Positions 1-17,974 of a DNA stretch of 64,000 nucleotides are shown in pieces. The first letter of the stretch is position 1; the number at the start of each line of letters is the position of its first letter. The stretch is taken from positions 887,081 through 951,080 of the forward strand of contig VWZL01000806.1 in the NCBI GenBank assembly GCA_013396915.1, in the 5' to 3' direction. The notes beneath the pieces were generated by a model, which had not been told where the DNA came from, did not search any database, and saw nothing but the letters and a program-made list of their open reading frames with translations. Source of the stretch: Stercorarius parasiticus (lineage: Eukaryota > Chordata > Aves > Charadriiformes > Stercorariidae). Made by a program: the position numbers and the translations under genes.

Positions 1-8348
<8,348 letters not shown>

Positions 8349-8599
8349 AGTGTGGTGGTCGGCTGAAAGCTGAAACCAAGCCCAAAGATCTGTACTCGCA
8401 TGCTCAATTTGGTGATAACAACTATCCGGTTCAGGCAGACTGCGACTGGCTCCTGGTGGCAGTGCGTGGCTATCGAGTCGAGTTAATGTTTCAGACTTTC
8501 GAGGTTGAAGAAGAGGCAGACTGTGGTTACGATTACGTGGAGCTCTTTGATGGTCATGATAAGGCAGCTGTGAGACTTGGTCGATTTTGTGGATCTGGG
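8349..8599 (+). CDS. TLL1: TLL1 exon encoding first part of CUB domain 5
   Basis: This exon has 251 bases: two bases completing the split Glu codon, then 83 codons. The frame runs from [20 protein letters not shown] to LGRFCGSG. All four CUB5 cysteines are here (ECGG, ADCDW, ADCGYD, GRFCG), as is the calcium-site-like [12 protein letters not shown]. The acceptor is a long pyrimidine tract plus TTTAG. The donor GTAAGTAA is a near-perfect consensus, and the exon ends on a codon boundary after Gly-Ser-Gly. CUB5 is the most C-terminal domain of the long tolloid isoforms, with a CUB fold of about 110 residues completed by the next exon. No frameshift or stop is seen. Some positions (for example [10 protein letters not shown]) look less conserved than the core. 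Confidence 0.96.
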
Positions 8600-10280
8600 G
8601 TAAGTAACAAGGTACTAAAGTGGTTTTTTTTTTGTTTTTATTTCCACAACAAAAAGAAAAAGAAAGACAGGGCAGAGGAAGGAAAAGGACAAGAAGGGAT
8701 GAAGTTCAGTTGCTATGCCTTATGATGAAGATACTAGATTATCTGCTCTAGATTTTTTTTTAATATAAATTTTCAGACTTGTAGTACAAGCATTCCCTTG
8801 AAATATTTTCAACAATAAATATTCTTATCTAGTTTTTGACCAAAGTATTGTAATCTTATGTTAAGCTTTAGGTAGATGATAGTGGAGTGTTTAACAGCAC
8901 CCCCAACAAAGTTAACAGCATTTTCCCCTTACAGGGAGAGAAACACACTGGTGTTGAAAGTTACCACATTAAAATTCTTTCAATTTGAATGAAGAAGCCA
9001 CATTTTGCTGGGGGAGGGGAGCTTGGGAAGCATTTATATTATTTTCGGTTTTTGTTTGCTAGTTAAATCTGATTTTAGGAAAAAAAGTGCTCCTAAACTG
9101 TGTGACTAATATGGACCTTAAGAAAGCCCTGGCATCCCAAATGCATCTTTGACACATTTTAACTGTGAGACGTAGAGAAAATTGGCTAGGTGACATCCTG
9201 AAAAGGATGTATCCTGTTTCTCCTTTTAGACCTGCATTGTTCTGTTGGCTGTCTGCCTTGAGATAGATGGTGCAATGATCCCACAAGTCCTCATTAATTT
9301 TTTATATATGTGCAAATGCAAGCACACTTTCACACATGCACTCTTTACCTAGATAAAAGGTTTGAAAGGCTCAACATGAGATAGTAGGAGCTCTTAATTA
9401 ACCGTGTTACGCTTTCTGGATTCAGCCACAGTGCTGGATCAAGCAGCCATTCAGACAAGTTACCTGTAAGCTGGCTTAAATCCTTTTAGGGCATTTTTTG
9501 AAGACTTAAAGATGCAGGAAAGGTGCTACCACTGAACTGTAGGCAATATATTCTAAGGGAAGTGCTACAACTGAGCCCAGCATGTACTAATTTACATAAA
9601 ACAATACTTTTTTTTTTTTGCAAGTTGCCCTGTTTTACAAATAGGAGGGCAGCAAAGTGGAGAATGGCCAAACCTCGGGCTGAATTTTTTTTTTTTTGCG
9701 GAGGGAGGGAGGTGGGAGGTGGGAGTAGGTGAGGTGGTTGGGTTTTGTTGTTTTGTTTTGGTTCTGGTAAGATATGGATTAATGGCTTCAGAGGACATTC
9801 CAAAGCAACCAAATATGAGAGACAGAATTAAATAGAAAAGCTATCGAAAGCAAAATAATCCAAACTGTAGTGGGAAAAGGGCACTGTTAGTATACATTAC
9901 CACCTGTTCAACTTCAGAAGGAGGACTTGTTAGTTCAGCTGGTACTTCTGATCAATGTGCTTCAGTAATAAAACAGGCCATCATGAGGGCTATGAAGAAT
10001 AAGATGGAAAATAGGTACTGGAGTCATTTATCTAACTTTCAAATATTGTGTATGGTCCTGCCCAGTAACTTAAATGACTCCAGAAGAACCATAGAAGACA
10101 TGTGGGAAGGACAAAAGAATGAGGAGCTTTGTTCTCTTTGTCTCATAAGAAAAGACAGTAGAGATACTCAGTGCAAATTGCATACAAAAGAGAAATATCC
10201 GTAAGAAGAAAAAAAAGTGAATGAAGGGTATAAATGCATGGAGTGGACAGATAATTGGTTTGTTTATTCATTTATTTTAG
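8600..10280 (+). other. TLL1: Last TLL1 intron
   Basis: This intron of about 1.7 kb is phase 0, with donor GTAAGTAA and acceptor TTTATTTTAG. It contains two T runs (near 9608-9620 and 9685-9697), the second followed directly by a G-quadruplex-type sequence. No mobile element is recognised. Short open frames, such as the one at 9983-10204, have no recognisable similarity and are taken as chance. Confidence 0.9.
9703..9723 (+). other. G-quadruplex motif in last TLL1 intron
   Basis: Four GGG runs (9703-9705, 9707-9709, 9714-9716, 9721-9723) are separated by loops of 1, 4 and 4 bases, which satisfies the usual G3 N1-7 rule. The G-rich strand is the TLL1 sense strand, so it could fold in the pre-mRNA about 560 bases before the last exon. 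A 13-base T run lies just upstream. Confidence 0.7.
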
Positions 10281-10415
10281 CCACCAGAAGAAATTTATTC
10301 AGCAGGGGAAGCTCTTTTACTTCACTTTCACACTGATGATACGATCAACAAGAAAGGATTTCATATACGATACAGAAGTATAAAATATCCCGATAGTGTG
10401 CACACCAAAAAATAA
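10281..10415 (+). CDS. TLL1: TLL1 terminal exon, end of CUB5 and stop codon
   Basis: The coding part is 44 codons plus the TAA stop at 10413-10415. The frame starts [20 protein letters not shown] and ends [11 protein letters not shown]. It continues in frame from Gly-Ser-Gly of the previous exon and completes the CUB5 beta-sandwich ([13 protein letters not shown]). After CUB5 comes a short lysine-containing tail of the TLL1 kind, which differs from the tails I associate with BMP1 and TLL2. The three exons together encode 199 residues without interruption, so the gene end appears intact. The acceptor is TTTATTTTAG. The exon continues into the 3' UTR. Confidence 0.96.
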   Translation, partial: PPEEIYSAGEALLLHFHTDDTINKKGFHIRYRSIKYPDSVHTKK

Positions 10416-11202
10416 CACAAGAACCTCTATGCCAGAAAAGAAGAGTGAGAAAGAAAGAACGCACAGTGGAAGGGAAGGCAGGCATGTCTTTTTTTGTTTG
10501 TTTGTTTTAAACTGAAATTATTAGCACAAATGTTTTATATGAGTTCAGTTGAAACGACGACTTATCAGATCAGAGACTGAAATAAAATTAGAAAAAAATA
10601 AATCATCTATCCCAGTGGAATAGACAAGGTGATGATGTGAGGGCTCCATACTTGACTGTCTCTGCAAAGCTTGTGAAAGGACTTTGCATGCAGGGAGAAC
10701 ATAAAAGCTTTTGTTCACAGTTTGACATTTGTCATAGATGCGTGCAGATTCAGTGCAGTTGCATTCAGGGGAAGTGACCCTGCAGACCGTTCTTCCTTCT
10801 GACAATTGTATGGTGTCCAGGAGGGGAAAAAAAAGCTCTTTCAGGTCACACGCGCAAAATACTGTCCTTGTATCTAGTTGCTTTGACTTTGTATCCTGCA
10901 TATGGTGTGTACAAGGACTTGAAAGAAGATATGAAATGGGAAGGTCTTCCTGCATTGTTCTGCATTTTTTACAAATTCATCTGTCATATCAGGTTATCAG
11001 TGTTCTGAAACTGGAAAATCCTACTTCTGAAACATAACTGATCTTTAGAGTATTTTGTTTTACTAATGACTGAGAAGTCTGAACTGTTACATCGGTCATC
11101 ACTCGTTGACCAATCACTAGTTGACTGAATTTGAACAGTATAAGCATCTGAAAATGTTTGGTTTACTGGTTAAGTAAGCTATCTCTGATGATGTGCTCTT
11201 AT

Positions 11203-11212
11203 TTTGCACTGA
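11203..11212 (+). promoter_or_regulatory. miR-148/152 8-mer and overlapping miR-19 7-mer seed match
   Basis: The bases TTTGCACTGA in the TLL1 3' UTR contain TGCACTGA (11205-11212), the full 8-mer target of the miR-148/152 seed. It overlaps TTTGCAC (11203-11209), the 7-mer target of miR-19. This is a sequence match only; function depends on conservation and expression. Confidence 0.4.
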
Positions 11213-11523
11213 ACATAGAAACAGACTGAGATGAAAACCTGTCCCGAATCAAAATCTGTATCCACGCAAAACAGAAATAGTCAAGGATCATCTGAAACTC
11301 CTCCTACTGAATTTGTTTTTAGCAGTACATTTGGAACCACTACTACGCTTTATTTCTTCGGACCTCTTTGTGAATGAGCTAATTGTCTGGTTTAGCTGAT
11401 CAGAAATGAAGCTGCAGTAGTATCCCAAAGAGGTTTTTTTCTGGGAGTAACAGTATCTGTGACGGCGAAAAAAGCAAAACAAAACAGACCCAGGATTTGT
11501 TTGTTGTCAAGAGTGAATTCCTA

Positions 11524-11531
11524 TGGTGCTA
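11524..11531 (+). promoter_or_regulatory. miR-29 family 8-mer seed match
   Basis: TGGTGCTA in the TLL1 3' UTR is an exact 8-mer target of the miR-29 seed. The miR-29 family is well known for repressing extracellular-matrix genes, and TLL1 is a matrix-processing protease, so a functional site would make biological sense. Not tested. Confidence 0.45.
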
Positions 11532-11855
11532 TTCCATGAACATTGAAAACAAAAACAAACGAAGAAGTTGTAGACTTTTGAGCCAACAGCTTGCAGATCA
11601 TGAATGTTTCACTACGCCTGGCTGCATCTGGAGAAGGAAGGCTTTACTGCTCCTAGGGAGAGCGGGTTGCAACGGCAGCGCTAGTCCTGTGGAACAACTA
11701 CTACTATTGCCTTAGAATCCTCGCACACAGTCAGACAGATCTTCCTGTAGGTACACCTCTAATTTGATAAATAATTCGATGACTTGGACATCTTAGCATA
11801 TGCTAACAAAAGGATCTTCAAGCAAAAGCCCCATCTGCAGAGCGAGATCATCTGC

Positions 11856-11863
11856 TGTAAATA
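11856..11863 (+). promoter_or_regulatory. Pumilio response element
   Basis: TGTAAATA matches the Pumilio (PUF) consensus UGUANAUA exactly and lies in the TLL1 3' UTR about 440 bases before the inferred poly(A) site. PUF proteins bound to such sites usually lower mRNA stability or translation. The match is seen; the function is inferred. Confidence 0.4.
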
Positions 11864-12251
11864 CAGTGACCTGCTTTTGATGTAGAGATATGTTACGTTT
11901 AGAACTGAGATATTCTATGTGCTTTAGGCCATACATGGCTTTAGTCATAATGTATATGCATTATGTAAGTATTGTATGAATGAGTACTCCAAGGGAGTGA
12001 GAGGTATTGTATGGGTGAAAATTGAATTGTTTCTTTATGTGCCAAGTTCTATCAGGACCCTGTTTGACTGTAGCAACTTTTCTTTAAAGGCTTCATAGAC
12101 AGATAACAAGGACTTCTAGTTGGCAAGAATCAAGTTTAAACGAAGTATTATGTTTCACTTACAAGAAATATTATTTTGATATCCTTTGATGTAAGTTGCT
12201 ACTCAGATTAGCTTAGTTTCTGTTACCTTACTATGAACATACATTGGCACT

Positions 12252-12282
12252 AATAAATCTGATCTTTTTTTATAAAAATAAA
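12252..12282 (+). terminator. TLL1: TLL1 polyadenylation signals
   Basis: Two AATAAA hexamers (12252-12257 and 12277-12282) are followed, after a likely cleavage point near 12295-12305, by a GU/U-rich stretch (GTGTCTTTGGTTGTTTT, from 12301). This is the standard arrangement of a vertebrate poly(A) site. Either hexamer could serve, and the second has the better spacing to the downstream element. Confidence 0.7.
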
Positions 12283-12300
12283 AACCAAATGTCTGTACAG

Positions 12301-15300
12301 GTGTCTTTGGTTGTTTTAACACCACTATTGCTGCTTGTATATTACTGTTTTCCTTTCTAGACATCGTACGTGTGTGAAGTTCAAAAACTGAATAATTTCT
12401 GTATTTTTATAATGCTGTTCCACTGTCCTTTCGGTTCATTTTTCAGGGTGTTTGCACAAGAAGTTAACTGCGAACATTTTCTCCAAGGTCTTTTACTACA
12501 AAATTCAGGCAGAAATATTACTAAAGTTTAAAAAAAAAAAGTATTCTTAACCTTGATACATGCTTTATCAGACAGGTACGATGCCAGTGCTCGAATTTCT
12601 GAGAGAAAAAGCAAGCAGCAGCAGCAGCGTATCCCTGGCATGGGTAGTAAAAAGGAGTTGGGAAAGCCTGAGGCTGGGAGCAAGAGCAAGTTTCCATGTT
12701 CCCTGTTTTCCACTTTTCTGTTCCAGTCTCCCGTTAAAAATATCTCCCTTCCATTTGCTAAACAAAATATTTTAAGTATTCCTTTTCTCTAAATTTGTCT
12801 TTTTTATTCTCCTCAGGGTTACTTTAACAACCAGAGGGTTGATTCAAGATCTTTTTTTTTTTTTCTCTGAAGAGTTTTTGTTGTTGATTCATACACTTTG
12901 TTTATAAATCCTGCTGTCCTATGTTAAATAGTGCAACTGGAGTAGTTGGGGAAGAGGGTTAGACTGGGCAACTTAGGGCAACACCATGTAGTGTATTCCC
13001 AAGACCCTGTCAAAGGTGATTCTTTGCAGTCATATCAAAGTATTGCTTTTGAGCACAGTGGGTCTGGGATCATTTCACGTGGCATATGTAGAAGTCAGAA
13101 GAGAGTTGCCATAACTTTGAATTAAAAAGTTTAATTTTATTTTTCTAATTGCGTATGCCTTTGTAGGTCCCATATGCTTAAGAGTGGTGAAAATGAGGAA
13201 GGTGTTCTTAATGGTTATCTTGATGATAAATGGACCATATGGATCATATCTTCGCATTGGCTGTAATCCTAGTCAACACCTCATGGTGCTATCAGATGCT
13301 ATTAAAAACTTAGTTTTCCAAGTCCTAGGAAGTTTTTCCTGATGTAATGAAAATCACATATTCAGTGAGCTCCTTATCTAATGGAATTATGCCTTATAAA
13401 TAGCATATTTGTTATAAGTAAGAAAACAATGAAAAAAATCATTTGTGCTTATGAAATTGCGAAAAGCAATGTGGCTTATCCCAAAAAAATGTTTGAAATG
13501 GAGAAATTTGTTCAAAACGTTGATTAAAGATCTTGTCTGTTGAGTAGTCAAAAAAACAAGACACAAAATCCAATGGGCTGGAGATCCACCTTTGAGACCT
13601 AGTTACAATGCATTTACTGGCAAGCTCCCAGCAGGGTGAAGATGATACTTCCTTATTCTGCTTCTGATTTGACGCAAACTTTCTTGGCTGTGGGTAAGTT
13701 GCTGGATGCAAATGAATTTTCCTGTAACATGACGTAAAGTTTTCTTCTCAGCCATGTAAAGATCTTCTGACGTGTGCTGAGTATTATTCTTTAAGTTGTT
13801 AAATTCAGCATAAACTGTTAAGTTGATGGAATATGCTGGATCTGTGTGGCTGACTGGCTCTTCAAGAATTAAAGTCTGTAGCAGACCAAATTACAAAAAA
13901 AAGCCAAAAACAAAACCAAAATAATCTGTGAAAGTCAATTCAAATGTCTACCTTGCATAATAGCTGTTGTGAAGGTCTAGCTGAAGTGAATAAAGCAAGG
14001 TAGGTGTACACACAGCAGGTATTCTGTTCTTGGCTGGCCCTTTGTTATTATCTGCAACATATTTGAGTAATCTTGCCTTGCTCTGAGACTCACGCAACAG
14101 CAAGTTGACTTAAACATGGGTGAGAGCCAGATCAGATCCTTAACATAGTATTGCAGCATTACTTTTTTCATTTAAAACAGATTGCTTTTGAACCACTGCA
14201 AAAAATTAGATTAATTGGGTGGAAGCTTTATCCACCTGGGGAACCAGTTTTGCAATTTTGCTATGTTGCCAGGGGTGCAAGTGGCGCACCTAATTTTTTA
14301 TAATGGAGGAAATTGTTGTTGACCTCTCAGGTTGTGCACTGTGCTAACTCTAGCCTCTAGCTGTGTGCTGCACCACCATAAAGCATGGACACTGCTCAGG
14401 CACACTGGAACTTTGTTTTATAATTTAATGGCTCTGTTCTGCCAAAATTTTCAGATCTAGGAGTTTAGGGACCGGCTTTGGGTATGTAATTTCAGGAAAG
14501 TGTTCATTCTTAAAATAAACTTGACCAGTAACTAGAGGTGAATTTTCCTTTGACTTCAGGTCTTAAACTGGGTTCAAATGAGTAATAGGAGGGGATAGGT
14601 TTTATCACAGTAACATATGTCATTGTACAGACTTGCTCTTATTTTGATTTTATCATTGATTATTATGATTTGATTATTAATTGATCAGTCAAAAAAAAAA
14701 AAGGAAGAGGAGCAAGAACAAGCAAAATAATGCCTAGAAAAGGGAAATTTAAGGATACCACAGATACAACTACATGACATTAAGAAAAATTAAAAAAAAA
14801 TAGATGTAGTCTCCAAAGTCAACACTGTTGCTGAAACATTAATTTTTCAATGCATCCTTCATATTCATTAAAAATACTTTGTGCTGTATTGCTTTTACTT
14901 ACCTGAAGGAAGAGTTAGATGATTAATTGCATTGGTTAGTGAATTTTTCAAGCAGAGAACTGAAGACAGCCTAAGGAATTACTTGATTTTAGTTCCTTAT
15001 GATGCATACACTGAGTAACTACCTGTTTGTGAGAGGGAGTAACACTGGGCTATGGCTCTTACAGGTTGTTTTTTTTCCTCTCTAGCACTCTCAAGTTTTG
15101 CTGCTCTAAACTTGCGGCAATATTTTATGTTATTCCTCATGATCTAATTAACTAACGAAAATCACAGGCACCTTCTTAATACCATTGTTTTGTGGAATCA
15201 GTGTGAATGAAGTCTGATTGAATCAAAAACAATGGAAAATGCATTTTGCAAGCTATTCCTTGTTAGCAAATGTTCTCATTTCTCCTGGTTTCTCATTCTA

Positions 15301-15780
15301 AGGTCACAAAGGAAGCAAGCTATAGCAGTTGCAAAAAATATTTAGCATATAGGAGTATTGGGTTTGCAGTAAAAGGAAAAATTAGCAAGGCTTGGGTCTC
15401 TTTGTTTTGATCCCACCTCTGCAATTGTTTTCTCTCATGTTTTTTACTTGTAACCTATCAAATCTCATCCTAATCCAAGATTAAGTGATATGACATGTAT
15501 ATATAAAAGTAAGATTTGGTTTTTTTCTTCAATGGCCTTCAGATGTAGTAATTCCTCCTGTGTTGATGGGACTCCTGGAAAGGTTCATTAACTCTATGCA
15601 TATATATTAGAAAGTGTTTACCATGTGATAGCAACTTCTGAAATATGAGTTATACTAATAATCATTAGGAATGCAAAGTCTTTTAGAATATGTTCAATGA
15701 CCATTCTCTCCCTCCGAGGTTATGCTAGAATTGATGCTTTCTAGACATGTATTAGGTAAGTGGCTACATAATGAAATGAA
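12301..15780. other. Intergenic sequence between TLL1 and the CR1 element
   Basis: AT-rich, non-coding sequence. It includes a short (AGC)5 repeat at 12614-12628, a T run near 12850-12864 and an A run near 14689-14702. A few short open frames overlap on both strands around 12528-12792, but their codon content looks like chance. I see no gene or recognisable transposon. Confidence 0.7.
12614..12628 (+). repeat. (AGC)5 microsatellite
   Basis: Five tandem AGC units lie in intergenic sequence just downstream of TLL1. It is too short to be notable beyond possible length polymorphism. Confidence 0.85.
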
Positions 15781-17974
15781 ATGAGTGGAAGTTGCTTCTG
15801 GACCTTTGTGCTGACAAACAAAGAAGGACTAGTTGGGGACGGCCTTGGCTGCAGTGACCATGAGATGGTGGAGTTCAGGATCCTGCATGGAAGAAGCAGG
15901 GCAAAAAGCAGAATTACAACTGTGGAGTTCAGGAGAGATTACTTTGGCCTCTTCAAAGACCTGCTTAGAGGAATCCCATGGGCTAAGGCTCTGGAAGTAA
16001 GGGGAGGGTGGTGCGCAGGAGAGCTGGTTAATATTCAAGCACCACTTCGTCCAAGCTCAAGACTGTTTCATTCCTGACAGTAAGAAATCAAGCAAAGGAG
16101 GCAGGAGACCTGCATGGATGAGCAAGGAGTTTCTGGAAAAATTCAAATGGAATTTGGAATGGAATGTGGAAAAAGGGACTGGCCACTTGGGAGGAATATA
16201 GGAGTTGTCAGAGTATGCAGAGATGCAATGAGGAACGCTAAGGGCCACTGGCAGTGGATGTCAAGGACAATAAGAAGGGCTTCTTCTAGTATATCAGTAG
16301 CAAAAGGAAGACTAGGGAAAATGTGGGCCCTCTGCTGAACGAGATGGGTGACCTGGTGATGGAGGATGCAGAGAAGATGGAGTTACTGAATGCCTTCTTT
16401 GCTTCAGTCTTTACTGCTAAGGCTTTCCCTCAGAATCCCAGACCCTGGAGGTAAGAGAGAGAGTCTGGAGAGAAAGGAAGACTTTCCCTTGGGTGAGGAG
16501 GATCGGGCTAGAGATCATTTAGGCAAACTTGATGCACACAAATCCATGGGCCCTGGTGGGATGCACCCACAAGTGCTGAGGGAGCTGGCAGATGCTATTC
16601 CAAAGCCAATCTCCATCATCTTTGAAACGTCATGGCGAATAGGAGAGGTGCCTGAGGACTGGAAGAGGTGCCTGAAGACTGCCAGTCTTCAAAAAGGGCA
16701 AGAAGGGAGGACCCAGGCCAGTCAGTCTCAACTACATCTCTGGAAAGGTGATGGAACAGCTCATTCTGGATGCCATCTCTAAGCATGTAGCGGAAGAGAA
16801 GGTTATCGGGAATGGTCCACATGGATTCACCAGGGGGAAATCATGCTTGACCAACCTGATAGCCTTCTGTGATGGTATGACTAGCTGAATAGATGAGGTG
16901 AGAGCAGTGGGCATTGTCTGCCTCGACTTCAGCAAGGCTTTTGATGCTGTCTCCCATAACATCCTCATAGGTAAGCTTAGGAAGTGTGGGTTAGATGAGT
17001 GGACAGTGAGGTTGATTGAGAATTGGCTGAATGGCAGAGCTCAGAGGGTTGTGATCAGTAGCACAGTGTCCAGTTGGAGGCCTGTAAATAGCAGTGGTCC
17101 ACAGAGGTCAGTACTGGCTCCAGTCTTTTTCAACATATTCACCAATGACCTGGATGAGGGGACAGAGTGTACCCTCAGCAAATTTGCTGACAACACAAAA
17201 CTGGGAGGAGTGGCTGACACCTGAAGGCTGTGCTGCCATTCAGTGAGACTTGGACAGGCTAGAGTATGAGGTGGAAAGGAACCTAATGAAGTTCAACAAA
17301 GGCAAGTTGTAGGGTCCTGCACCTAGGGAGGAATAATCTAATGCATCAGTATAGGTTAGGGGTTGACCTGCTGGAAAGCAGCTCGGCAGAGAGAGACCTG
17401 GGAGTCCTGGTGGACAACAAGTTGACCATGAGCCAGCAATGTGCCCTTGGGGCTAAGAAGGCCAATGCTCTCCTGGGGTGCATTTAAAAGAGCAGGTTGA
17501 GGGAGGTTATCCTCGCCCTTTACTTTGCCCTGGTGAGGCCACATCTGGAGTGCTGTGTCCAGTTCTGGGCCCCCCAGTTCAAGAAGGACAGGGGAACCAT
17601 TGGAGAAAGTCCAGCGAAGGGCTACAAAGATGATCTTATCAATGCTTATAAATATCTAAAGAGGTGGGTGTCAGGAGGATGGGGCCAGCCTTTTTTCAGT
17701 GGTGCCCAGCGGCAGGACAAGGGGCAATGGGCACAAACTGGAACACAGGAAATTCCATGTCAACATGAGGAAAAACTTCTCTACTTCGAGGGTGGCAGAG
17801 CACTGGAAAAGGCTGCCCAGAGAGATTGTGTAGTCTCCTTCTCTGCAGATATTCAAAACCCACCTGGATGCGACCCTGTGCAACTCGATGTAGGTGAACC
17901 TGCTTTGGCAGGGGGGTTTGGACTAGATGCTCTCCAAAGGTCCCTTCCAACCCCTACCATTCTGTGATTCTGTG
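15781..17974 (+). mobile_element. CR1 LINE, 5'-truncated with intact 3' end
   Basis: A chicken-repeat-1 non-LTR retrotransposon copy in + orientation. It begins inside the endonuclease part of ORF2 (frame WTFVLTNKEGLVGD, then CSDHEMVEF with the terminal SDH motif at 15853-15861), runs through the reverse transcriptase and thumb/C-terminal region, and reaches the true 3' end. That end carries the conserved CCTTCCAACC block and two tandem octamers ATTCTGTG (17959-17966, 17967-17974). The 5' limit is approximate, because the similarity starts mid-ORF and no target-site duplication is obvious, as is usual for CR1. The GC-rich composition contrasts with the flanks. CR1 with ATTCTRTG octamers points to a bird or close relative. 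Confidence 0.93.
15784..17940 (+). pseudogene. Decayed CR1 ORF2 (endonuclease end and reverse transcriptase)
   Basis: The coding remnant of the CR1 is split over several frames by frameshifts and stops. Recognisable blocks are the endonuclease end (15784-16000), a middle part with GKLDAHKSMGPGGMHPQVL (about 16520-16580), the reverse transcriptase block [20 protein letters not shown] (16922-16981), and the catalytic motif region at 17183-17194. There the usual Phe-Ala-Asp-Asp reads Phe-Ala-Asp-Asn, so the second catalytic aspartate is lost. A stop follows at 17222. Further fragments include [20 protein letters not shown] (near 17525-17584) and the C-terminal [10 protein letters not shown]. The element cannot encode an active reverse transcriptase. 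Decay looks moderate, suggesting an old but not ancient insertion. Confidence 0.9.

Larger units (their letters stand above)
10416..12300 (+). other. TLL1: TLL1 3' untranslated region (inferred extent)
   Basis: No coding potential follows the TLL1 stop, and the first well-formed poly(A) signal cluster is at 12252-12282, so the 3' UTR is inferred to run about 1.9 kb. It contains a T-rich patch with GTTTGTTTGTTTT near 10490-10510, scattered ATTTA pentamers, a Pumilio element and miRNA seed matches listed separately. The end is an inference from signal sequences. Earlier or later poly(A) sites are possible. Confidence 0.65.

Noticed and set aside
8600..8725. Open frame running from the CUB5 exon into the intron
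   Set aside because: The exon ends in a near-perfect GTAAGTAA donor, and the continuation is a lysine-rich chance translation. The true continuation is the in-frame exon at 10281.
10545..10955. 136-codon minus-strand frame opposite the TLL1 3' UTR
   Set aside because: No family similarity recognised. It overlaps a plausible 3' UTR, and its length is within chance for a window of this size.
15829..17950. Minus-strand open frames opposite the CR1 element
   Set aside because: They are shadows of the GC-rich CR1 coding strand and show no similarity of their own.
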